DNA from: JAUVDZ01 sp042568205
Lineage (GTDB): Bacteria; Patescibacteriota; Gracilibacteria; UBA1369; PNNO01
Direction: 5' to 3'
NCBI GenBank assembly: GCA_042568205.1
Contig: JBHPJE010000008.1
Span: 1-49,368 of the forward strand
DNA: 49,368 nt
Numbering within the stretch: position 1 is the stretch's first letter; each line of letters starts with the position of its first letter. The position numbers and the translations under genes were made by a program. The notes beneath the pieces are model-generated. The model was not told where the DNA came from. It made no database searches and was given only the letters and a program-made list of their open reading frames with translations. Shown here piece by piece: positions 17,645 through 27,185 of the stretch.

Positions 17645-17693
17645 AGGTCTATACGAGGGAGGAGCTTTTTTATTCCTCCCGAGTGTACGACCT
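17645..17693 (-). terminator. Long hairpin overlapping the rpoC stop codon
   Basis: AGGTC (17645-17649) pairs with GACCT (17689-17693), TAC with GTA, and GGGAGGA (17657-17663) with TCCTCCC (17674-17680), giving an imperfect stem of about 15 bp with a 10-base A-rich loop on the transcript strand. It starts within the rpoC stop codon. No U-tract follows directly, so it could be a processing or stability element rather than a terminator. Confidence 0.5.
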
Positions 17694-20600
17694 TACATTT
17701 CTCCGAGAGTTTCATCAGTTGACGCTTCTGCGCCTACTTCTCTCTTGTCCACATTTTTCTCCATTTCTTTAACTAATTCAGGATTTCGTTTTTTATAAGT
17801 TTCACCTGCAGGAATTAATTTACCAATAATTACGTTTTCTTTAAGACCTTCAAGATCATCCATACGTTTAGTTGTAGAAGCTTCTACAAGAACACGGATT
17901 GTTTCCTGGAATGAAGCTGCAGAAAGCCAACTATCAGTGTATAGAGATATTCTTGTAAGACCAAGAAGTAATCTTTCAGCATCAGCAGGATGTTTTCCTT
18001 TTTTCTTAAGATCTTCGTTAATTTTTTCAAGTTCAAGGAAGTCAACGAGCTCACCTGGAAGTAAATTACTATCTCCAGAATCATGCACTCTTGCTTTAGA
18101 AAGCATTTGTCTTGCAATAATTTCAATATGCTTATCATTGATTGTCTGACCTTGAGAAGCGTAAATACTTTGTACCTCTTGCATTATATAGTTTTGAAGA
18201 GTGTAAATACCAGTAAGCTCCATCAATTCTCTAAGGTTGTAATGACCTGAAGTCAAAGCTTGTCCTTTTGTAATTACTGCTCCTGTTTTAACTAAAACAG
18301 TTTTACCTGAAGGGATCACATATGGTTTTTCAACTAATCCATCAGAAATAACTTCAATTATTTCTTTTCCAACACTCAAAACTTTACCTTCAGTATCAGA
18401 TTTAAGAAGATTTTTCTGCTTTGTTGATTTAGCTAGAACTTGTTTTTCTTTAACTTTATCTCCTTTTTTCACTTCAGCTTTCATAAATTGACTAAGCTTG
18501 AAACGAGTTACAATCGGTTCATTTGAAATAACCGTTACAGTAATTTGCTTACCTTTTTGGCTAAGTTTTGCTTTACCATCAATTTCAGCAAGTATAGCAG
18601 GAGATTTTGGAGTTCTAGCTTCAAATAGCTCTTCTACACGTGTTAAACCTTGCGTGATATCTTTTCCTTCAGCTACACCACCCATGTGGAATGTACGCAT
18701 TGTAAGCTGTGTTCCAGGCTCACCAATTGATTGTGCAGCAATAATTCCAACTGCAGTACCAATATCAACTGTATGGTTAGTTCCAAGGTCTTTCCCATAA
18801 CACTTAACACAGATTCCATTTGGAGTCTGACAAGTCATTACAGATCGAACATGAACTTCTTCAACAGTACCATCAGTGATTTTTTTCATTTCAGGTTTTC
18901 CTAATTCAGTATTCTTTTTAACAAGTACTTCACCAGTTTTTGCATCTACTACATGTTCAGTAAGAACACGTCCGTAAATTCTCTTTTCGAATTCTTCACC
19001 GATTTGTTCTGATTCTTCTCTTGTTACTCTGTGAGCTTCTTTAGTTCCACAATCATATTCTTTAACAATAATATCCTGAACTGCATCAACAAGACGACGA
19101 GTTAAGTAACCAGCTTCCGCTGTTTTAAGCGCTGTATCTGATTTACCTTTACGTCCACCATGTGTCGCAATAAAGTATTCAAGAATCGAGAATCCTTCTT
19201 TAAGATTTGCCTTAATTGGTAATTCGATTGTTTTACCAGCTGGATTAGCAACTAAACCTTTAATACCACACATCTGCGTGATCTGCCCCCAGTTACCACG
19301 GGCTCCTGAGTTAATCATGTAATGAATATGGTTTTCATCATGAATTCCTTTTACCATCTCAGTTGTGATTGCAGACTTAGTTTCTGACCAAACTTTAATT
19401 GTATGCTGATATCTTTCATCATCAGTCATTAATCCCATTTTATACTTATTTGTGATTGTTTTAACTATTTCAGAAGCATCATCTATGATCTTTACTTTTG
19501 CTTCAGGAACAATCATATCTTCAATTCCAATTGAAAGACCTGACTTTGTAGCAAATTTAAATCCTAATCTTTTGATTTCATCTGCTAATTTTGCAGTGAT
19601 TTGATTCCCGAATTTAAGGTAAGAATCACTAATTAATGTGCTTAAAGACTTCTTCTTCATTGTTTCATTAACATATGGAAGTCCTTCAGGTACATAACTG
19701 TTAAATATAAGTCTTCCTACTGTTGTTTCAATAATTTCATCTTCAACTTTTGCTTTAATTGGAGCTTGTAAATGAACATGTCCAAGTCTGTGAGCAATAA
19801 TTGCTTCTTCTAAATCAGGGAATACCATTCCTTCACCATGTTTTCCTGGAGTCATTTTTGTTAAGAAATAACATCCAAGTACCATATCCTGCGTAGGAGT
19901 GATAATTGGTTCTCCATGAGATGGTTTAAGAAGGTTATTAGCTGATTGAATTAAAGATTTCGCTTCAGCTTGTGCTTGAGTTGATAAAGGTACGTGAACC
20001 GCCATCTGATCCCCATCGAAATCCGCATTAAACGCAGTACATACAAGTGGGTGAATTTGAATGGCTTTACCTTCTACAAGTATTGGTTGGAAAGCCTGGA
20101 TACCTAGTCTATGAAGCGTAGGTGCACGATTTAAAAGTACATAGTGACCTAATGTAACTTCTTCAAGAATATCCCAAACTTCTCTTCTATTAGCTTGAAT
20201 TAGTTTTTCTGCATTTTTAATATTGTGAGCATATCCATCTCTAATTAATCGTCCAATTACAAATGGTTTGAATAATTCCATTGCCATCAGCTTTGGAATA
20301 CCACATTGATTTAGCTTTAGATGTGGACCAACCACAATTACTGAACGACCAGAATAATCCACACGTTTACCAAGTAAGTTTTGTCTGAATCGACCTTGCT
20401 TACCTTTTAACATGTCAGATAGAGATCGTAGTTTTCGTTTATCTCCTGAGTTAAATACAGTTTTACCTTGTCTTGCGCTGTTGTTTAATAAAGTATCAAC
20501 AGCTTCCTGAAGCATACGTTTTTCATTTCTACAAATTACTTCTGGTGCTCCGATTGCAATAAGTCTTTTTAAACGATTGTTTCTGTTAATTACACGTCTA

Positions 20601-21595
20601 TAAAGGTCATTTAGATCTGAAGCAGCGAATCTTCCACCGTCTAATTGAACCATTGGTCTTAGATCTGGTGGAATAACAGGAAGAGTTGTTAGAATCATCC
20701 ATTCAGGACTGATTTCAGCTTTTAATAGACTTCCGCAAAGTTTGATTCTTTTAATAATTTTCTTTTGCTTTTGCCCAGAAGCTTTTTTAAGTTCAACTTC
20801 TAAGTCAGCAATTAAAGCTTTAAGATCAATGTTTCCAATGATGTCTCTGATACTTTCTGCACCAGTTGCAGCTTTAAATACATGACCAAATTTCATTGAA
20901 AGATTTCTGTATTCAAGTTCTGAATAAACTTTACTAACACCAATTCCATTTAATTCGTCTTTTGCTGCTTTATGTTGCTCGTCAAGTTCCTCAATTCTCT
21001 TTGCGAATTCTTTTTCTAAAGTAGTTTGATATTTCTTATCTTTTTTAGCTTCTTTAGCTTTATCAAGTTCCATTTTTGCATCATCTTTAATTTTTTTCTT
21101 ATGTTGTTGATATTCAGTTGTTAATTGTTCTTTTGCTTCTTCTAAACCTTTATCATCTACGTTTGTGATGATGTATGCAGCAAAGTAAACAACTTGTTCA
21201 ATAGTTTTAATTGGAAGATCTAATAAAAGTCCAATACGACTTGGTGTAGATCTTAAAAACCAGATATGAGTTACTGGAACAGCTAACTTGATATGTCCCA
21301 TTCTTTCACGTCTAACTGAGCTTCTTGTAACTTCAACTCCACATTTTTCACAAATTACACCTTTGTATCTGATTCTTTTATATTTACCGCAGTAACATTC
21401 CCAGTTTTTAGTTGGGCCGAAGATTTTTTCGCAGAAAAGACCTTCTCTTTCAGGTTTTTGCGTACGGTAGTTGATAGTTTCCGGCTTTTTAACTTCTCCA
21501 TGAGACCATGAGAGAATTTCTTCCGGTGATGCAACTGCAATAGTGATTGCATCGAATGTATCTAAACTGTGTGGTTTTTGTCCGTGTTGAGCCAT
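17693..21595 (-). CDS. rpoC: DNA-directed RNA polymerase subunit beta'
   Basis: The 1300-residue beta' subunit. The N-terminal zinc ribbon (CYCGKYKR...CEKCGVEV, about residues 68-86), the catalytic magnesium loop NADFDGDQMAVH (about residue 522), the trigger-loop region and the second cysteine cluster (CQTPNGICVKCYG) are present. The length is normal for a beta' without large lineage inserts. It starts 21 bases after a cation-exchanger gene rather than after rpoB, which is highly unusual. A hairpin overlaps its stop codon. Stop TAA. Confidence 0.98.
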   Translation of the reverse strand: MAQHGQKPHSLDTFDAITIAVASPEEILSWSHGEVKKPETINYRTQKPEREGLFCEKIFGPTKNWECYCGKYKRIRYKGVICEKCGVEVTRSSVRRERMGHIKLAVPVTHIWFLRSTPSRIGLLLDLPIKTIEQVVYFAAYIITNVDDKGLEEAKEQLTTEYQQHKKKIKDDAKMELDKAKEAKKDKKYQTTLEKEFAKRIEELDEQHKAAKDELNGIGVSKVYSELEYRNLSMKFGHVFKAATGAESIRDIIGNIDLKALIADLEVELKKASGQKQKKIIKRIKLCGSLLKAEISPEWMILTTLPVIPPDLRPMVQLDGGRFAASDLNDLYRRVINRNNRLKRLIAIGAPEVICRNEKRMLQEAVDTLLNNSARQGKTVFNSGDKRKLRSLSDMLKGKQGRFRQNLLGKRVDYSGRSVIVVGPHLKLNQCGIPKLMAMELFKPFVIGRLIRDGYAHNIKNAEKLIQANRREVWDILEEVTLGHYVLLNRAPTLHRLGIQAFQPILVEGKAIQIHPLVCTAFNADFDGDQMAVHVPLSTQAQAEAKSLIQSANNLLKPSHGEPIITPTQDMVLGCYFLTKMTPGKHGEGMVFPDLEEAIIAHRLGHVHLQAPIKAKVEDEIIETTVGRLIFNSYVPEGLPYVNETMKKKSLSTLISDSYLKFGNQITAKLADEIKRLGFKFATKSGLSIGIEDMIVPEAKVKIIDDASEIVKTITNKYKMGLMTDDERYQHTIKVWSETKSAITTEMVKGIHDENHIHYMINSGARGNWGQITQMCGIKGLVANPAGKTIELPIKANLKEGFSILEYFIATHGGRKGKSDTALKTAEAGYLTRRLVDAVQDIIVKEYDCGTKEAHRVTREESEQIGEEFEKRIYGRVLTEHVVDAKTGEVLVKKNTELGKPEMKKITDGTVEEVHVRSVMTCQTPNGICVKCYGKDLGTNHTVDIGTAVGIIAAQSIGEPGTQLTMRTFHMGGVAEGKDITQGLTRVEELFEARTPKSPAILAEIDGKAKLSQKGKQITVTVISNEPIVTRFKLSQFMKAEVKKGDKVKEKQVLAKSTKQKNLLKSDTEGKVLSVGKEIIEVISDGLVEKPYVIPSGKTVLVKTGAVITKGQALTSGHYNLRELMELTGIYTLQNYIMQEVQSIYASQGQTINDKHIEIIARQMLSKARVHDSGDSNLLPGELVDFLELEKINEDLKKKGKHPADAERLLLGLTRISLYTDSWLSAASFQETIRVLVEASTTKRMDDLEGLKENVIIGKLIPAGETYKKRNPELVKEMEKNVDKREVGAEASTDETLGEM

Positions 21596-21616
21596 GATTA
21601 TTTAAAGTTAAGTAAA

Positions 21617-22588
21617 TTATACAATATGGGTATTTGTGAACAATTGCCCAATAAATAAGATATATATAAGTAAATAGAGTGCTCCTTCAAAATTGTAGAA
21701 TTTCCTTTCGATTCCAGAGAATGCCAAGAAAACTGTAGCAATTATTAAGAAAGGCACACCAACTATTAATACGGCTGGTTGTACAGGAAGTTCAGTGATT
21801 AATCCTGCAACTCCCATGATCATAAATCCATTAAATATGTTTGAACCTAAAATATTTCCTAAAGCGATATCAAAATTTCCTTTTTTGGCAGCCATAACAG
21901 ACACTATTAATTCTGGTAAAGAAGTTCCAATTGCAATTGCAGTAATAGCTATCACTGCAGTATCAATATTGAATATTCCACCTAATGAAATTACAGAACT
22001 AATTGTAAAATCAGCACTTAAATAAAGCGTTAATGCTGCAACAGCAACAATAGCCAAATATCTCCATTTAAATGGTGGTCTCTTTTCTCCTTTAAAAGTA
22101 TCAATAAGTTTTTTCTCTTTTTCTTCAAAGCTATCTTTATGTTGAGTGATGCTGTAAATCAAATAAACAGCAAATCCAATTAATGAAATAATTGCTTCAA
22201 AAAAAATAAATTTACCATCTAGTAAAGTTAAAACCAAAATTGAACTTGCCCCAACTAATAAAGGGAGATCAAGTCTTATTAAGCTTCTTTTAATTTCAAT
22301 TTTTCTGGCAATTATTGTCGTAATACCTACAACCAGTAAAATATTTGCGATATTTGAACCTACAACGTTACCTGCAACAACTCCAGCTTCTCCTTTGGCA
22401 ATTGAGAAAATTGAAGTAGCGAGCTCTGGTAGGGAAGTACCGGCACTGATTATAGTTATTCCAACAATAAATTGAGGAACTCCTAAAGCAAGACCAAGCT
22501 TTTCTGAATTTCGTACTAATAAATCAGCAGATACAATCAAAACAGCTAGTGATAATGCGAATTTTAGGATTTCAAATAGGAGTTCCAT
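21617..22588 (-). CDS. CaCA-family cation (Na+/Ca2+) exchanger
   Basis: A 323-residue membrane protein with about ten helices and the two alpha-repeats of the calcium/cation antiporter family. Repeat 1 has SAGTSLPELATS and GNVVGSNIANILLVVG; repeat 2 has AIGTSLPELIVS and GNILGSNIFNGFMIMG. The length and pattern match the YrbG-like bacterial branch. It probably exports calcium or a similar cation in exchange for Na+ or H+. It is embedded between ssb (15 bases upstream) and rpoC (21 bases downstream), so it should be cotranscribed with RNA polymerase genes. The ion is not determined. Confidence 0.92.
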   Translation of the reverse strand: MELLFEILKFALSLAVLIVSADLLVRNSEKLGLALGVPQFIVGITIISAGTSLPELATSIFSIAKGEAGVVAGNVVGSNIANILLVVGITTIIARKIEIKRSLIRLDLPLLVGASSILVLTLLDGKFIFFEAIISLIGFAVYLIYSITQHKDSFEEKEKKLIDTFKGEKRPPFKWRYLAIVAVAALTLYLSADFTISSVISLGGIFNIDTAVIAITAIAIGTSLPELIVSVMAAKKGNFDIALGNILGSNIFNGFMIMGVAGLITELPVQPAVLIVGVPFLIIATVFLAFSGIERKFYNFEGALYLLIYILFIGQLFTNTHIV

Positions 22589-22602
22589 AATTATTTTTTA
22601 AA

Positions 22603-23151
22603 TTAAAGACCAAGGTCAGCAGAGATATCAAGCTCTTCTTTCTTCTCTTCCTTTTCTTCCTTTCCTGGAGCTTCTTCTTTAGGAGCCTCTTCTTTTGGCT
22701 CTTCTTTAACTTCCTCAGCTGGTTTATCTTCAGCTTTTTCTTCTTTTGGAGCTTCTTCTGCTGGTGGAGCTGATTCATCACTTTCAGGAATGTATTCTTC
22801 ACCTTCTTCACCTTTTGGTCGTTTTTCAAGCATGATCATGTCTTGAGCTACAACTTCAGTTCTGAATTTCTTAACCCCTTCTGGAGTGTCCCAGCTTCTA
22901 GTTTTTAAATAACCTTCGATATAAACTAGTTTTCCTTTTTTAAGGTATTTACTGCAGATTTCTGCAAGTTTTGCCCACGCTACAATGTCGTGGTATTCAG
23001 CTAATCCGTGTTTTTGACTGTCTTGTGTTACCCATTCACGGTTTGTTGCGATACAGAATGTAGTTACCATCTGTCCATTCGCTGTTTGTCGCATCTCTGG
23101 ATCTCTAGTGAGATTTCCGATCAAGATGACTTTGTTTACACTTCTCATCAT
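22603..23151 (-). CDS. ssb: Single-stranded DNA-binding protein
   Basis: A 182-residue SSB. Residues 1-112 form the OB fold (KVILIGNLTRDPEMR, CIATNREW, YHDIVAWAKLAE, GKLVYIEGYLKTRSW). Residues 115-170 are a Glu/Ala/Pro/Lys-rich disordered linker. The C-terminal tip reads LDISADLGL instead of the common acidic DDDIPF type, so the usual partner-docking Pro-Phe is missing. The start at 23151 gives MMRSVNKV; the second Met is equally possible. It lies 34 bases after rpoB on the same strand and forms part of the rpoB-ssb-exchanger-rpoC unit. Confidence 0.95.
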   Translation of the reverse strand: MMRSVNKVILIGNLTRDPEMRQTANGQMVTTFCIATNREWVTQDSQKHGLAEYHDIVAWAKLAEICSKYLKKGKLVYIEGYLKTRSWDTPEGVKKFRTEVVAQDMIMLEKRPKGEEGEEYIPESDESAPPAEEAPKEEKAEDKPAEEVKEEPKEEAPKEEAPGKEEKEEKKEELDISADLGL

Positions 23152-23185
23152 TCGTTTGGTTAAATATTATATTAAGTGTGTAGTA

Positions 23186-26100
23186 TTATTTAGATTCCTT
23201 AGCAGCTATATCTGCTTCAGTAGTTGCTTCAGCAAGTTCTACTGCCTGAGTTTCTGTAAGTTCAACTTTTTGAGGGCCTCTACCTGGAGTTGCAATCTGT
23301 TTTGCCATTTTCTTTTCAACTTCAGGATCAACTTCTTCTCTATTTTCAACATCCTCATTTAAAGTTTCAGTTTTTTCAACAACAGAGTATTCGTCTTCAG
23401 CTAGATCATCCTCAGATTCATTGTTGATAAGATTTACACTCAAGCATAAACTTTGTAACTCTTTTACAAGAACGTTGAATGATTCAGGAGTTCTAGGTTT
23501 TCGGATTTGTTCTCCTTTAACAATAGATTCATATGCTTTAGCTCTTCCATATACATCATCTGATTTAATTGTCAGCATTTCTTGTAATGTATGAGAGGCA
23601 CCATATGCTTCAAGTGCCCATACCTCCATTTCTCCGAATCTCTGTCCACCATGTTGAGCTTTACCTCCCAATGGCTGTTGAGTTACTAGAGAGTATGGTC
23701 CAACAGATCTAGCATGAATTTTATCTTCAATTAAATGCGAAAGTTTCATGATATAAGTGATACCAACTGTAGTTTCATGATCAAATGGTTCACCGGTTCG
23801 TCCATCAAATAATTGAACTTTTCCATGTTCAGGAAGTCCTGATTTTTTAAGCATTTCAGTAACTTCTGACGATTTAACTCCGTTTAGGGCAGGGGATGCA
23901 ACTTTAATATTTTGTTTTTTTGCAGCCCATCCTAAATGTGTTTCTAAAATCTGCCCGATGTTCATACGAGATGACACACCAAGTGGATTTAATACAATGT
24001 CTACTGGAGTCCCGTCTGGTAAGAAAGGCATATCTTCTTTTGGTACAATGATTGAAATTACACCTTTATTTCCATGTCGCCCAGCAACTTTATCACCAAC
24101 TGAAATCTTACGAGTTTGAGCAACGCTTACTCTGATTTGTTTATTAACACCAGTTGGAAGTTCATCTCCAGTTTTTCTTGTAAAGATTTGAACTCCTACA
24201 ACTTTACCTCCTTCACCACCTGGAAGACGCAGCGAAGTATCTTTTACATCACGCGCTTTATCACCAAAGATAGCTCTTAATAGTCTTTCTTCAGCAGTTA
24301 ATTCAGTTTCACCTTTTGGAGTAATTTTACCAGTTAAGATGTCTCCTTCTTTAACATGCGCACCAATTCTTACTACACCATCTACATCCAAATCTTTTAA
24401 TCGGTTTTCACCAACATTTGGAATATCTCGAGTAATAATTTCAGGTCCAAGCTTTGTGTCACGAACATCTATAGTAAATGTTTCGATATGAATTGAATCA
24501 TAAATGTCTTCTTTTACTAATCTGTCTGAAATAATTACGGCATCCTCAAAGTTATAACCTTGCCATGCCATATAAGCTACAAGAAGATTTTTACCTAGAG
24601 CTAATTCTCCATCGTCAGTTGATGCTCCATCCGCTAATACATCACCTTTTTTAAGTTTATCTCCTTTATTAACACGAGCTCTTTGGTGCATTGAAGTAGC
24701 TTGGTTTGAACGGTTATAAACCGAAAGATTGTAAGTTACTTTTTTACCATTTTTGTAAATAGCAGTGATTTCATCTGCATCAACATATGAAACAGTTCCA
24801 TCATCTTCAGCAATTAATACTTGCCCAGAACTCTTTGCTGCCATTTCTTCCATTCCTGTTCCAACTACTGGAGCTTCAGGAGAAATTAATGAAACAGCCT
24901 GACGTTGCATGTTTGACCCCATAGAAGCACGAGTGTTATCATCATGCTCTAAGAATGGAATCAACGCTGTAGTAATTGAGATGATTTGTTTTGGAGCTAC
25001 ATCAATATGTGTGACGTCATCTGGATGAGCTAAGACTGGCTCTGAATCCATACGAGCAGCAACACGATTGTTTGTTAGCTCTCCTGTCTTTTTATCAACA
25101 TCAGTATTTGCCTGCGCAATTGTAAGATTTCTTTCTTCATCTGCATCAATATATTTAACTTTACTAGTTATATAAGCTCTTACCGGAACATCGCTTAATC
25201 CTTTAATACCTGCAATTGCTTTAGCTGATTTTAAATCAATCTTTTCACCTTTTTTAACAATTGCTTTTTTGGTCTTTGGATTAACAATATCTTCAGAAGC
25301 AGTTCTACCTTCTAGGTTGCCTGCACTATTTTTAACAGTATGAACAACTTCTCTAAATGGAGTTTCAATAAATCCATAGTTATTTACTTTTGCATAACTT
25401 GCCAAGTGAACTACTAAACCAATATTTGGTCCTTCTGGTGTCGCAATCGGACAAATTCTTCCGTAGTGAGATGTATGCACATCACGAACATCAAATGATG
25501 CTCTTTCACGTGATAAACCACCTGGACCCATAGCAGAAAGTCTTCGTTTGTGCGCAAGTTCTGCAAGTGGGTTTGTTTGATCCATGAACTGTGAAAGTTG
25601 CGAACTCGCAAAGAATTCACGAAGTGCAGCAGTTATTGGACGAGAATTCACTAATTGAGTTGGAGTAACAGTATCTAAATCCATAACTGTCATTCTGTCT
25701 TTTGCAATTCTATCAGTTCTTAAAAGACCAACTCTGAACTTATTTTGAACAAGTTCACCAACCGCTCTAATTCTTCTATTAGATAAGTGATCAATATCAT
25801 CTGGTTTATGTTCTCCGTTATTTAATCCAACTAAATGTTTTAAAATATAAACTAAATCCTCAACTTGAAATACGTGATTTTCTTTTTCATTTGGTAACTT
25901 TAGTTTAAATCTCTTATTTAATTTGTAACGAGCAACTGGCCCCATGTCGTATTTTCTATAATCAAAGAACATAGAAGTAATAAGGGCTTTTGCGTTTTCT
26001 GGAGTAGCTAAATCACCTGGACGAATTTTTCTATAAATTGATTGATAAGCTTCATCTAATGATTTTGCTGTGTCTTTTTCAAGAGTTTTAAGGATGTAAT

Positions 26101-27043
26101 CATGTTCGATATCTAAAGTTACATCTTTAAATAATTCGAGAATATCTTTATCTTTTTCATATCCAAACACTCTTAAAAGTTGAGTTATAGGGATTTTTCT
26201 CTTACGGTCGATTTTAACTGTAATAATACCTTTTTTGTCAGTTTCAATTTCAAGCCACGCACCTCTTTTAGGAATGATTTTTGCTGTATGCATTCCTGGA
26301 GCTGCTGAATTTGTTGAAAAGAACACACCTGGTGATCTAACAATCTGACTTACTACTACTCTTTCGATTCCATTAATAATAAAAGTACCTCTATTTGTCA
26401 TTAGCGGGATGCTGCCTAAAAATACATCCTGCTCCTTAATTTCACCTGTCTCTTTATTAATTAATTGTACGTGTACTTTAAGTGGAGCTTCAAAAGTTAA
26501 GTTTTTCGACTTTGCTTCTTCTGGATTCCATTTTGGGTCACCAATTGAGTGGCTTAAAAAGTGTAATTCAAGCTTCTTTCCTGAGAAATCTGTAATTGGA
26601 TTAATTTCATCTAATAAATCTTTTAAACCTTCTTCTAAAAACCACTGATATGATTTTAATTGCACTTCAATCAATGGTGGAAGTGCGTAATTTTCACTAT
26701 CCTTAGCTGTAAAGAACTTTCTGTCTGACGTAGAAACAATAGGTTTTGAAATTGCTTCAATATAAGGTGTCATTGAAAAAGTTCCTTCCTGAAGCTTAAT
26801 TCGTTTTTTTGCTTTAACTTTTGCTCTAGCGACAGACTTTTGTGCAGCTTTAACTTTTGCGGCAGCATTTTTAGGTGCAACTTTAGCAAATGGAGCTTTT
26901 GCTTTAACAGGCGTAGCAGTCTTTTTAACCTTTTTAGGTCCAGCCTTTGGAGCTGGTTTAATTTTTGGCTTGACTTTAGCCCTCAATTGTTTTTTGGCAG
27001 CCTTTTTAGGAGCCGCCTTTTTTGAAGTATTCTTTTTAGGCAT
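23186..27043 (-). CDS. rpoB: DNA-directed RNA polymerase subunit beta with basic N-terminal extension
   Basis: The beta subunit, 1285 residues from the ATG at 27041-27043 (MPKKNTSKK). An upstream in-frame start at 27106 exists but would lie in the leader hairpin. The usual beta sequence begins at about residue 88 (TPYIEAISK) and is complete, including the rifampicin region (SSQLSQFMDQTNPLAEL), GRICPIATPEGPNIG and HGNKGVIS. The first 80 residues contain 28 Lys, 2 Arg, many Ala and Pro and no acidic residue, like a histone H1 tail. Such an extension is not part of standard RpoB. The C-terminal tail is acidic. Upstream rplJ/rplL are absent. Confidence 0.97.
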   Translation of the reverse strand: MPKKNTSKKAAPKKAAKKQLRAKVKPKIKPAPKAGPKKVKKTATPVKAKAPFAKVAPKNAAAKVKAAQKSVARAKVKAKKRIKLQEGTFSMTPYIEAISKPIVSTSDRKFFTAKDSENYALPPLIEVQLKSYQWFLEEGLKDLLDEINPITDFSGKKLELHFLSHSIGDPKWNPEEAKSKNLTFEAPLKVHVQLINKETGEIKEQDVFLGSIPLMTNRGTFIINGIERVVVSQIVRSPGVFFSTNSAAPGMHTAKIIPKRGAWLEIETDKKGIITVKIDRKRKIPITQLLRVFGYEKDKDILELFKDVTLDIEHDYILKTLEKDTAKSLDEAYQSIYRKIRPGDLATPENAKALITSMFFDYRKYDMGPVARYKLNKRFKLKLPNEKENHVFQVEDLVYILKHLVGLNNGEHKPDDIDHLSNRRIRAVGELVQNKFRVGLLRTDRIAKDRMTVMDLDTVTPTQLVNSRPITAALREFFASSQLSQFMDQTNPLAELAHKRRLSAMGPGGLSRERASFDVRDVHTSHYGRICPIATPEGPNIGLVVHLASYAKVNNYGFIETPFREVVHTVKNSAGNLEGRTASEDIVNPKTKKAIVKKGEKIDLKSAKAIAGIKGLSDVPVRAYITSKVKYIDADEERNLTIAQANTDVDKKTGELTNNRVAARMDSEPVLAHPDDVTHIDVAPKQIISITTALIPFLEHDDNTRASMGSNMQRQAVSLISPEAPVVGTGMEEMAAKSSGQVLIAEDDGTVSYVDADEITAIYKNGKKVTYNLSVYNRSNQATSMHQRARVNKGDKLKKGDVLADGASTDDGELALGKNLLVAYMAWQGYNFEDAVIISDRLVKEDIYDSIHIETFTIDVRDTKLGPEIITRDIPNVGENRLKDLDVDGVVRIGAHVKEGDILTGKITPKGETELTAEERLLRAIFGDKARDVKDTSLRLPGGEGGKVVGVQIFTRKTGDELPTGVNKQIRVSVAQTRKISVGDKVAGRHGNKGVISIIVPKEDMPFLPDGTPVDIVLNPLGVSSRMNIGQILETHLGWAAKKQNIKVASPALNGVKSSEVTEMLKKSGLPEHGKVQLFDGRTGEPFDHETTVGITYIMKLSHLIEDKIHARSVGPYSLVTQQPLGGKAQHGGQRFGEMEVWALEAYGASHTLQEMLTIKSDDVYGRAKAYESIVKGEQIRKPRTPESFNVLVKELQSLCLSVNLINNESEDDLAEDEYSVVEKTETLNEDVENREEVDPEVEKKMAKQIATPGRGPQKVELTETQAVELAEATTEADIAAKESK

Positions 27044-27105
27044 AATAAAATAATGTAACAGAATATGTTTAGAACATGGGCTGTTTTCCTCAACGCAATC
27101 GTGCA

Positions 27106-27130
27106 TTTCCCGTGTAAATGAAAAGGGAAA
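27106..27130 (-). promoter_or_regulatory. Leader hairpin of rpoB
   Basis: TTTCCC (27106-27111) and GGGAAA (27125-27130) form a 6-bp stem about 13 bases after the predicted transcription start. Confidence 0.4.
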
Positions 27131-27149
27131 TTAATCTCACAGCGAGTTA

Positions 27150-27177
27150 ATTTTATTCATTTTCTGCCTTAAGTCAA
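27150..27177 (-). promoter_or_regulatory. Sigma70 promoter for rpoB operon
   Basis: Minus-strand TTGACT (27172-27177), 16-base spacer, TAAAAT (27150-27155). It gives a leader of about 100 bases to the chosen rpoB start. Confidence 0.65.
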
Positions 27178-27185
27178 GGAAAAAT

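Noticed and set aside
26840..27025. Plus-strand frames opposite rpoB, rpoC and EF-G (Phe/Ser/Cys-rich)
   Set aside because: They are antisense shadows of Lys/Glu-rich coding sequence.
27044..27106. Longer RpoB start at 27106
   Set aside because: It would add an unrelated peptide and begin inside the leader hairpin; the ATG at 27043 starts the basic extension with host-like context.
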